This document shows, in pieces, positions 27,371-37,800 of a stretch of DNA of 64,000 nucleotides (positions are counted from its first letter, which is position 1; every line of letters begins with the position of its first letter). The stretch is from assembly GCA_945859605.1 (NCBI GenBank), contig OX243811.1, positions 64,285,804 through 64,349,803 on the forward strand, read 5' to 3'. Both the position numbers and the translations under genes were made by a program. The notes under the pieces are model-generated. The model was not told the DNA's origin. It ran no database searches and was given only the letters and a program-made list of their open reading frames with translations. Source of the DNA: Lumbricus rubellus. Its lineage: Eukaryota > Annelida > Clitellata > Crassiclitellata > Lumbricidae.

Positions 27371-29429
27371 TAATATATGATTTATTTCTTGTCAACGCAT
27401 TCGCTACACTGAATAAACTGCATGTTGGCTGCATGAGTCCGATCGTGAGGTCCCGTGACGTCAGAACTACCCTACCCCGAGTTAATGAGCCGCTCGGTAC
27501 AAGTCAGCGGGCCAACCTGTGTATTCTAAGAACCTTGGTTATTCGCAATTGGCAAATAACATAAACCGACTGCATTTAGGCTATGCGAGTTCCTACTTCA
27601 ACGCGAACACCTTCCCCAGACAGCCAGAAATCGCAGTGCCCGTACCATGCCAACCTACTTAGCCCACAGCGGAAAACTCGGGGCTCACGGCATCTTCGCC
27701 CATCTGGAAACGCCCATCGTACCTCATTCGGCCCAATAGAGTAGCCCAATAGGGGGGCGGATGATCTTTCCCAAACAGGCCCAACGTATATTCTTCGCCT
27801 CATTGAGCACCGCGCGGTGCATAGGTTGCGCCTATGAATTTATCTGCCGGCCCAGCGGTGTATAAGTGCGGGCTTCTATTCATTGTTATGGCGTTGGCGT
27901 CTAGGGGCCCACTGGTGTAAATTCATCGCTATCTGTCGGCGCGGCATTGGTGTTTGTAAGGGGCCACCTATTGCTCCCCAGGCTACCATCGCACTGTCTA
28001 TAATGGCCTTTATAGGGCCGCTATTGGCAAATGATCGGCCGCTGTCGGCGCTATGAGGTTGGCTGTACTTGGGACTATGGGTTGCCATCCATTCTGCCTA
28101 CGGTCAGCCCTCACAATGCCTCTAATGGCAATATGAAGACCAGGTGTAGACCTATAAATGTGGTTGTAACCGATTCTCAGGTGAATTTCTGCAATTTCCA
28201 ATCACAAAATTAATCCCACAAGACCCCTGACATCTGAGATTCGATTTAGGAGCCCAAATATACTTCTTACATGCAATAGAAAAACGCAAGTTTCCATGAA
28301 AATAATTTTTAACAAAGTTCACACCATTCATTGTATTAAAAATAAAAACAATATTTATGACAGTAACACATGCAATACATTTTCAAAATCATTAATTCCA
28401 TTCAATTGGCAAGAGGAATATTATCCAGCTAAATTTATAATGCAAGATTAATTATTTAAACAGTAAGACTTCTGAAATGTCAAAATCATTCATTTATCTA
28501 GAGACTTGAATCAACATTTCACTCAGAGAAAATTGAGATTGTCGGAAACAAAAGCTTATCCAACAGACTGAGTTCAGCTAAATTAGGGCAATATAAATCA
28601 TATTAAAAGGAGAAAATGCAACCAAAAAACAGTCATACAACCAATATTCAATTGTTAAAATGCATGATACAACAGTCTTTATAATTATCACACATTAGAT
28701 AAAAATGATTTGTGCAAAAATTGAATTTATTTACTTGAAAAACTTAATTAATAAATCTATTTAAAAATGAGAATGTTAAATATTAAATTTTAAATGTTTT
28801 AGAGAAATGACTACATACACACAAACAGAACAAATGCATTCCACAAAAAGTTTACTAGCCTTCTGTTTATAACCACACAAATTAGATAATGAAGGTAAAA
28901 AGTATCCTCAGAGCTAATTAAATTAGGGCGATATTTAAAAAATCTTTATTACAGTTTTGAGTGCTAATTATAAGCGAAAACAATGTTTTAGCGAACCACT
29001 CATAAATACACATTTGTTCATAACAAGATATCAAATTGATTATTATTTCTAGTTACAACAACACCCTGATTTAAACACACTAGCATATTAAGAATAATAA
29101 TAAAAATCAAAGCAACATCATTCTGATTGCATGAAAAATACAATTTTCCTCTTAAATACATTTTCAACAATTCTTCAGCACACCGCCCCCTTGACAATCA
29201 TTGCATACATTAACAATCATGTTTACTGAAACGCAAACTATGTGTCAATAGAACCGCAGGTCGCACAATTCAAAAATAGGTCATTGGAAATAGCTCAAAT
29301 AATCATATAGTTGCTGTTTTTACACTAAAACAATATCATCTCTGCACATATAAAATAAAACATGCATTGGCAGCAAAAAAATAAACAAAAAGTTGACAAA
29401 TTTGGAGTTAGTGCTTTTGCGCTCAAAGA

Positions 29430-29600
29430 AGATGGCATTCATTCATTCATTCAATTTATATAGCGCCTCTTCAAGATATCTACTCATAGGCACTCTCGGC
29501 GCTAACTAGCCCAAATGATATTAATTAATAGTCATAGCGAGCGAAAAATAACACGTTGCAAAACAAAACAGTTAGCTGAGAGTCACCTGTGGCGAGCCCT
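29430..29600 (-). mobile_element. SINE-tail fragment with (ATGA)n end
   Basis: On the minus strand it ends CTTGAAGAGGCGCTATATAA followed by ATGAATGAATG. The same tail appears at 42605-42775 and 61670-61900, and in shorter form on the tRNA-SINEs. Confidence 0.55.
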
Positions 29601-29997
29601 CACAAACACGTAGAGTTGACCATCGGATCCCCGTAGACAGCTGGTAGATGGCAGGGCATATATATACATATATATATGGCATATATAGTCTTATATAACA
29701 ACACAAACATCAGCAATAACACTTAACAGAATAAATACATGTCCCCCATCTAAAATGAAATGAGTAATCACAGAAACATAAAATTAAATGGATAAAATAG
29801 AGAAATAATTATCAACCATAACAATAATAATCCTGTGAAAACGTAGCCTATTCATAATTTTATGTAACCGCAGCGTAAATATTTCCACGTTCAGAAACTT
29901 TCACACCAATCTCATAAACACTGAAAAACCTGGCTTTTAATTAAATATTAAACCTCTAAATAACACTTTAAGAGGGGTTTTAGAGTATATAACGACA

Positions 29998-32217
29998 ACA
30001 CTGTGGCATATAAAGGGTGGGTAAAAAAAAGAACACCCCTAAGGTTTTTTGCCAATATCTTGGCCAGAAGTAAGAATTTCGAAATGAAATTTTACAGGCT
30101 TAAAGACATTTCATATTTACACACGATGGCCAGATTTCATCACAATATTTCAAACAGAACAAAAGTTATATCACTTTTAGTGACGCCACCCACCATTTTT
30201 TGAAGATTTAAAAGCGTATCACAAAAAAGTAGCAAAAACGCAGTTTTATTAAGTCTCGTCTCAAATAATTGTTATCAAATAGCTTTGATTTTGCCAGGCA
30301 GGGCCGGCCTTAGCTATAGGCAAAGTAGGCAGTTGCCTAGGGCGCCGCGGTCCTTGGGGGCGCCACGGCACCGGCGAATTAATTTTTTTACACTATATTC
30401 TTTTAAACTCAAGACTTTCGCTAATATAAAAATCTAAAATAATTATTAATTCATTGCACATGTTTAGAGGCTGGCCTAATTCAACTTCAAGAACTGCATA
30501 AATTTTATATCGACAAATAAAATTCGATTTTTAACGGCATTCCGTACTCTTTGCTTTAGGAGACAGAAGTTCGAATACGCGACGCTCAATTTCGATAGTG
30601 AACATGTTGCAAGAAATGAATTGTAGGCCTATGCTGACTCTTGCTGAGTATGAAGATGAGATTGCAACATTACAGCCTGCCCTTTATTCAGATTCAAATA
30701 AATAGTCTAGTATAGGGACGACGATGAAGAAAGGGCAGTAGTTGAGGCAGGGCATAGGTAGGCCTAATGCAAGCTGCAGTTGCATGGGGCGTCAAGTTCT
30801 AAGGGCCCCATTTCCATCAAAGAGGGCGCCATTTCCACAAGAGTGTATTTTATTTTTTTAAAACTTTTTAACATTCTCCACAACATTGAATATTATCCAA
30901 CCTTCAGTGTACTAATAAAGAAATTATACTAAATTATTCAGTTGAGCCTACCAGGCCGTAGTTAGGGGATGTTTGGGGCGTTTGAACACCCCGAAATGAA
31001 ATAATGTAAAAATAAAATAATTATGCACTTGCTAGCACATGACAGTGTGTAATGTAATTTTGAGCAGAAAATAGTCGAAAATCGCGGAAAAGTGTTTTTG
31101 GACGTCAGAAAATTTCGCCTAAAAAAAGGCGACCGCAGCGTGTACGCGCCTCAAAATTCACGGCCAAGAAAACATCTCCCGAAATAAAATCCTGGCTACG
31201 GCCTTGTGAGCGTATACCGCTCTGGCTAACTCATCTTTAGATTCTGAAATGTGGGCTGAACAACTAAGGGCGCCAAATGTAGCCTAGGCCTATGTCTGGG
31301 GCGCCAAATGTATGCCGTGCCTAGGGCACCATTTGGGCTAAGGCCGGCCCTGTTGCCAGGTGATCATTATAATTACTTTTTTTTAAACAGGGTACAAGCG
31401 TAGCTGCACATCACTGAGAAGTCACTTAGCAAGATATACAATCAAGTTGGTAAATAAGGAATCTGTCAGATTATTAATTTTGCTATTAAAGCAGTAAAAT
31501 TCAAATTTCTTTAAAAAAATGACAGACAAAATATGTATTCAGACAACTCTTGAACAAGATCCTGGAGATGTAAGGCTATGAGCAACGTTTACTCTGATAA
31601 ACAGTGAGAGTCTAAACATTAAGAGTTAAGCTGAGATTTGCCGTGAATGAAAGGAGATCGGCTCAATGTCGATTGGTCTGGTATCATTGAGAAAGCCAAT
31701 GGCCCCAAATCTCCGGATTTGAACCCGATGGATTGATAATTAATTGCGGAGAAATATCACAATCTGCAACCAAAACCAAGAGCGGTAAGAGAATTGATGA
31801 GCGCATTGGAGTTGATATGGGAAGATTTGCCTAAAGTTGTAATGCATCAACAGGTCCATCAAGAACTTTGCAGAGACTCAAAATAAGTTTTGGCATTGGT
31901 AGTGCTTCACAAGTTGTGAAGCACTATCAAGTTAATTTCACAATAGTTAGGCCTATTTGAGATGACACTTAATAAAATCGTGTTTTTATTACCTTTTCTT
32001 GTGTTACGTTTTTGAATCATCAAAAAAGGTGGGTGGCTTCACAAAAAGCGATATAGCTTTGTTTTTTAAAAATAGTTTGATGAAATCTGGCCATCATGTG
32101 TAAATATGATTTGTCTTTAAGCCTGTAAAATTTCAATTTCGAAATTCTTACCTCTGGCCAAGATATTCGCAAAAAAACTAGGGGGTGTTTTGTTTTGGCC
32201 CACCGTGCAGACAGTGT
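29998..32217 (+). mobile_element. Degenerate Tc1/mariner element with about 200-bp TIRs
   Basis: 30005-30205 and 32015-32210 are diverged inverted repeats; both contain AATATCTTGGCCAGA and GATGGCCAGATTTCATCA. At 31700-31730 the plus strand encodes SPDLNPMD, the third catalytic region of Tc1/mariner transposases, then a stop. The stretch to 31890 still resembles the transposase C-terminus. It is interrupted by a nested hAT-like element. The duplicate is at about 43173-45393. Confidence 0.75.
30299..31352. mobile_element. Non-autonomous hAT element nested in the Tc1/mariner copy
   Basis: The ends CAGGGCCGGCCTTAGC and its inverse complement are flanked by the 8-bp direct repeat TTGCCAGG at 30291-30298 and 31353-31360. 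No transposase frame remains. A second inverted pair (GGCCGTAG near 30955 and CTACGGCC near 31196) suggests a further MITE inside it. Confidence 0.9.
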
Positions 32218-32439
32218 AAAGTGCACGAACACAGCATAAGTTCCCACAACCCACCCAAGGGTCGGCTTAGCCAGACATTGGGCACAGATGCACTGGTAAA
32301 ATGACCAGGACGTTATCGACCCTTGCATGACTGCCAGTTAATTTTGACTCTCCTAAATTGTGATCAATAGTTCAATTGACACTATGAAGTTTAATCTGAC
32401 TGTGGCATAAGTTTTAAATAATAAAATATATAATATCTT

Positions 32440-32650
32440 TGTGTAATTTCAAGCTGCATTGCGATTACAATTTATAGTATGAACAAATGACAAGTTATAC
32501 TTCAAGAATCAAATTTAACCGACAGCCATGCAAAGCTTTCATAATGCTTCACTGCCTTTTAATTACGCCATCTGCCGAATGGAAGGTTGAGCAGACCTTT
32601 GGGAGGGTAGAGGGAAGCAATCCCGCAACCATGCACTTTCGTCCCAGAGT
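32440..32650 (+). repeat. Dispersed repeat family R1, copy 2
   Basis: Shares the CATCTGCCGAATGGAAG core and the upstream gattacaat...acaagttata block with 14370-14590 and 48775-49010. Confidence 0.6.
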
Positions 32651-32750
32651 GCTGCCATTATCCTAAACCTTAGCCATAGTATTAAACAAATATATATGTA
32701 TATAAATACACAATTACACACACAATCACACATACATAAATGACCGTGGT

Positions 32751-32965
32751 GCTGCACGGTGGTGTAGCGGTGGCGTCGTTGCCTTGGAGCTGGAAGGTTC
32801 GAATCCACCTCACCGCGTAAGGACCTTGGGCAAGTCCTTCACTCACAATTGCTCATTGCATCAGCGTGAAACTCCGATGCAGTGTCCGCTCTGCATTCGT
32901 GGATCACCGCCTCTGAGTGAAGAGAGCTTGAAGGCGCGCTATAACAAGTGCACATACAAACAAAC
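32751..32965 (+). mobile_element. tRNA-derived SINE, copy 2
   Basis: A-box-like TGTAGCGGTGG at 32763-32773 and B box GGTTCGAATCC at 32796-32806, then AAGGACCTTGGGCAAGTCC and a tail GAAGGCGCGCTATAACAAG followed by CATACAAACAAACA. Confidence 0.85.
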
Positions 32966-33395
32966 AAAATACATCTATACACAATTAAAATATTTGAAAA
33001 CTAAAATAAACAAGATTATATGAGGTCATAATATACAATAATACAATACATTATTGGAATGTAGCTAGATATAATTATTACTTTATGCATGCAAATCTCC
33101 TCATAGTTATATGCATTTAATAGCTGAGAAATATCCAGTTTTTATATTGATTTATTTGACCATTTTGCCAGTCATTGAGGCATTGATAGTAACTGTAATT
33201 ATAGTTTTTGTGCTGTAGGCCCTACGTAGCCTAATGTCAATCCAGAACACAGGAGCTCAAATCGCAGCAATGCTGTCAGATACAATGTATAAATATATTC
33301 CTAATGTTATGCATATTATGTATGTACTATGTAGGTCCATGTATGTATGTAGGTCTATGTATGTATGTATCAAAATGTATGTATGTATGTATGCA

Positions 33396-33692
33396 TGGGC
33401 GTCCGCAGCGGGGCGCAAGGGGGCGCAAGTGCGCCCCCCTGGATTTTTCGCCTAGTTGCACATAAATTTAGATTATTTGGTTGCGATTGTTACAACGCGA
33501 TTTTCAACTTGATTATCGGTGCGATCTGCAAGTGGGACCTATTTATTTTTCTTTGGGCGCATAATGTATAGGTAGGCTATAGGTTTTTCTTGTGGTAATA
33601 TGGAAATTCAAACTGTCACCCATTAAATTTAGACCACGCGACAATTATTTAAAAGTTTGCGCCCCCCTAGAAAAATTCCTGTGGACGCCCAT
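33396..33692. mobile_element. 297-bp MITE inside a TATG microsatellite
   Basis: The ends TGGGCGTCCGC and GTGGACGCCCA are inverted repeats, and internal GCGCCCCCCT blocks are also inverted. TATG-type repeat lies on both sides. The duplicate is at 46592-46887. Confidence 0.75.
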
Positions 33693-33887
33693 GTATGTAT
33701 GTATGTATGTATGTATGTATGTATGTATGTATGTATGTATGTATGTATGTATGTATGTATGTATGTATGTATGTATGTATGTATGTATGTACGTATGTAT
33801 GTATGTATGTATGTATGCATGTATGTGTGTATGCATGCATGTATGTATGTATGTATGTATGTATGTATGTATGTATGTATGTATGTA
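33693..33887. repeat. (TATG)n microsatellite at the duplication breakpoint
   Basis: An array of about 195 bp abuts the truncated LTR at 33888 with no transition. Confidence 0.9.
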
Positions 33888-34151
33888 TTATCATAACAAC
33901 TACACGACTACTATCTTCATCAGTCTACTCTATCGCAACTCAACAACAACTCTTACAGCCTATCTCAACGGCTCTCAACACGCAACTCTTCTTCTTCACT
34001 TCCACTCCCTTCTTGTACAATTAACGTACGCTCGTCTAGACGTCACGTGCTGTCCAGACAATCACCTGTGCAGACGCCGCGCGGCAATTTGCACCTGGCC
34101 TACTTACGTCGCTGTACGACAATCGGCGTGCACTGATTAAATTAGCTGACA
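33888..34151 (-). repeat. Truncated 3' LTR of the Gmr1-like element
   Basis: Identical by eye to 40294-40557. It begins TGTCAGC on the minus strand at 34151, right after the purine tract, and breaks off at 33888 where the (TATG)n array starts. About 256 bp of the LTR are missing. Confidence 0.88.
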
Positions 34152-34154
34152 TTA

Positions 34155-34172
34155 CCTCCTTCCTTTCTTTTG
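34155..34172 (-). other. Polypurine tract of the Gmr1-like element
   Basis: The minus strand reads AAAAGAAAGGAAGGAGG, then TAA, then the TGTCAGC start of the LTR. Confidence 0.8.
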
Positions 34173-34268
34173 AAGAGAGCTAATTAATCTCAAAAATTAG
34201 CGAACGTATAATGCTTAAACTAAATACAAACAATTCTTATACTAAATGCAATCACAAAATACCTTATA

Positions 34269-34838
34269 CTACAATCTCGATAAGCAGTCTGCTACTACAT
34301 TCAACTTTCCTTTCTTATAGTTCAACAGAATGTCAAAATTTTGCAATGATAAAGACCATCTGACTAACTTAGCAGACTTCGACATTGACTCAGTCAAATA
34401 AACTAAAGGATTATGATCAGTGAACACATTAATCTTGGAACCAATAATGATTTCTTTCAATTTGTTTAAAGCCCATATGATTGCATAGGCTTCCTTCTCA
34501 ATCGTCGCCCATCTCCTCTGGGTATCTGTCAGCTTCTGGCTGATAAATGAAACGGGACGTTCTATCCCCTCATCGTCCACTTGTGACAGCACAGCCCCCA
34601 CAGCAAAATCACTGCTATCACAGTACAAATTAAATGGTTTGCCAACCTCGAACATGTAAAGAATAACATTCGATAAAACAATTTCTTTAAGAGAATCAAA
34701 AGATTTCTGGTGGTCCTCAGTCCAAACAATGTTCTCAGGTGTCTGCTTGCTAGTTAAATCTGTCAATGGTTTAGCAATCTCAGCAAAATTACAAATAAAT
34801 TGTCTGTAGAAACCAAAGAATTCTAACATTTGCTTCAC
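34269..34838 (-). pseudogene. RNase H part of the Gmr1-like polyprotein, out of frame
   Basis: This continues the polyprotein after reverse transcriptase: connection region (FFGFYRQFICNFAEIAKPL), RNase H first acidic residue in LYCDSSDFAVGAVLSQ, then EKEAYAIIWAL and FTDHNPLVYL. It is one frame away from the upstream 1621-codon frame; the shift falls at a run of eight A (minus strand, 34858-34865). It ends at a stop at 34269, leaving about 100 bp to the purine tract. Confidence 0.85.
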
Positions 34839-37800
34839 TTGCTTCTTCGTTTCAGGGTTTTTTTTAAATTAATCAAACTGTCAATCCTATCTGGATTCAT
34901 CATCTTCTTCCCTGAACCAATGAGGTGACCGATGAATTTCACCTCACTCTTACCAAACACACATTTTTTCAAGTTCAAAGTTACATTATGCAGTCTTATT
35001 TGTTTCAAAAACAATTCTAAATGTTTCAAATGAATGTTCCAATCATCAGAATGGACTGCAATGTCATCAACATAGGGTTCAGTAAATGCATCAATCGGTT
35101 GCAAAATCATGTTTATGGCTTTTACAAAAGTCCGTCCAGAGTTAATCATTCCAAAAAGGACACGTGTAAATTCGTACAGTCCATTATGGGTAACGAATGC
35201 GGTTTTCCATTGGTCGGATTTCTTCACCGGACAAGTCCAGTAAGCACTGCGACAGTCCAAGACGGAAATAAACTTGGATTTCCCGACTTTGCTCAGCACA
35301 TCGTTGACGATCGGCATGGGGTATCGACAATTTTCAGTATATGAATTCACGTACCTGTAGTCGCACGCGAGTCTCAAGGATCCGTCCTTCTTCTTGACGA
35401 TGACCAGCGGACTTGCCATTCTGCTCGACGACGGCTGAATGATGTTTGCTTTCAGCATCTCTTGTATTTGTTTGTCCACTTCTGCGCGGTATATCAACGG
35501 TATTCGATAAGCCGTGAACTCCTTCTCTCGAAAGTCTGGTCTCAGCACCACTTCGTGTTCTACCAATGTACATAATCCAGGTTTGTCCGAAAATCTGTCT
35601 GCATATCGGTTCAGTACATCCAGTAGCTGTTTCTGTTGCTCGCTCGTAAGATGTCCGATCTGTTCATAGTCCAATTGCAGCGATTTCTGTGTCGTCTCTG
35701 CATGGTCTTCTTTCAATGGTAGCTCTACCACTGATCCGAATTCGTCGTCCTCTTCCACGATGAGACCACACGATAATGTTCTTGCGATGAACTTCCTCAT
35801 TTTGTTGGCATGGACGATTCGTCGGCCGTTTTCATTCATGTCCACCAGATACGAATACTTGGATCTTCTTTGTAGCACTGTACATGGACCATGCCATCGT
35901 GAGATCAATTTATTGGTTGACGTTGAATACAGGACGATGACGTTTTCTCCTGGTTCGAATTCTTTATCCTTGGCCCTCTTGTTGTATTGACTGGCGTATT
36001 GTTTTTGCTTTTCCTCTGCACAATTCTCAGCAAATATCAAAGCTTTCTCCATGTCTGCTCTTAAGTTCTTCAGGTACTTTGCTGGTTGTACTCCAATGTT
36101 TGGCGGTAGATTTATTTCTTTGGTCCAGCTTTCCTTTAAGATAGTTAATGGTCCTCTTGGCATTTTTCCATACACCAGCAGATATGGTGCCACTCCTGTC
36201 GTTGCGTTAGGAACTTCTCTCAATGCCCATACGGTAAACGGAATGATTTTATGCCACTGTCTTGGATTTTCCACAATGACATGATGTACCATCTTCTTGA
36301 ACGTCTGATTCCATCTCTCAACTAATCCAGCTGCCTCTGGATGCCCCGGTGAATCGAATCGTGGACAGCATCCCATCAATTTCAAAAATTCTCTTGTAAG
36401 ACTGGCTGTAAAATTCGTGCCTCTGTCGCTGGTGATCACAGACGGCACCCCCACGTCAATGAAAAGCTTCATCAAAGCTTCGCACACAGCCTTAGCAGTC
36501 AATGACTTCAGCAAGAAGATTGTCGGCCATCTTGTACATGAATCCACTATGCACAAGCAATACTTATGCCCAGCTGCTGACTTCGGTTCTATTGGGCCTA
36601 CCACGTCCATAGTCATCCGTCGGAATGGATCATCTTCCCTTGGAATTGGTGTAATCGGCACTCGATCCATCACCAAACTTCGTGCCTTCAGCTGACACTT
36701 CTCACAGGACTTACAAAATTTCACCACGTCTCGACGCATCTTTGGCCAGACAAAGGACAACTTGATTCTCTCTCGTGTCTTCTCTTCTCCCAAGTGTCCG
36801 CCAAATACTGACTCGTGAGCTAATTCCATTACTTGAATTCTTCTCTCTTTCGGTAACACCAACTGATACACAAGCTGATCCAGCATTTGATGCTTCTTAT
36901 ACAGCAATCCATTCACCACGATAAACTCTGATCCTTGGTCTTCAGCGATCCTCCACCACGATTTCAGTGACTCGTCATTTCTCTGCTGCTCCTCGAATTT
37001 CTTCGCATCTTCCAGCTGTCTTTCATCGTTCGAATTCTCTGTGAACAAGTCCCTCATACTTGTCTCCAGTTCAGCGTCGCTTCCGGAATCTTCACTATCA
37101 TTTCGTTCACATGCAGCCATCTCTTCTTCAGTTTCATTGTTCTCAGATGTTGTTCTTTCGTCATCTTGGATGCTGAGTTCATCTTCGCTTTCCGTGTCAT
37201 CTTCTTGCGAACTTTCGTTTATCGTTTCATCTTCTCCGTCTTCGACTTCTGCTCTCCGACTTTGTGCTCTTGTAGTCACATTCGCTTGTAGCTCTCCTTG
37301 CAATATACTGATTGGTGGAACCTCTTTCAGTTCTGCAATTATCTCTGGATGTAGCAGGAACTTTTCTGGATTTTCTTTACACAGTTCTGCTGAAATGCTG
37401 GCACACACTAAAGTTAAATATGGCGCGATATTTATTGTCCTGTCCTCTGTAGCTGCTCCTTCGTTACGACCGCTCATCCGCACTTCGATTTTCACCAACT
37501 TAGCTGGAATCGGCTCTCCAGCTACACATTGCAAATGAACTCTGCCGATTTCTTCTACTGTCGTTCCTTTCAGTAGTTCCTCGTTGATTACTGGTATCTC
37601 GGTCCCCGAGTCAATCAACGCCTCGACTTGCACAGGCTGCCCATCAGTCCCACGTATCTCCACATTTACATGCTGCAACGATATCTTCTTTATGTGTTGA
37701 CACTCCTCTTTACTTTTTGTTTCTCGACAAATTTCTGCAATGGAAGTAGTCTTTATCGCTTCTTTCTGTATGGTGAACTGCGGCGTACACTTCATCACTG

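Larger units (their letters stand above)
27383..33887 (+). repeat. Segment A, first copy of a 6.5-kb near-identical duplication
   Basis: Matches 40558 onward at an offset of 13175 bp (13176 after a one-base A-run difference near 31513). I noticed one other difference, T at 29239 against C at 42414. It contains repeat R2, a GC-rich block (27570-28210), an AT-rich stretch without features (28210-29430), a SINE-tail fragment, the Tc1/mariner remnant with a nested hAT element, an R1 copy, a tRNA-SINE, a 297-bp MITE and a terminal (TATG)n array. There is no host gene. Confidence 0.9.

Noticed and set aside
37041..37538. Serine-rich 165-codon plus frame, and 39300-39734
   Set aside because: Antisense of the acidic linker and coiled coil of the Gmr1-like polyprotein.
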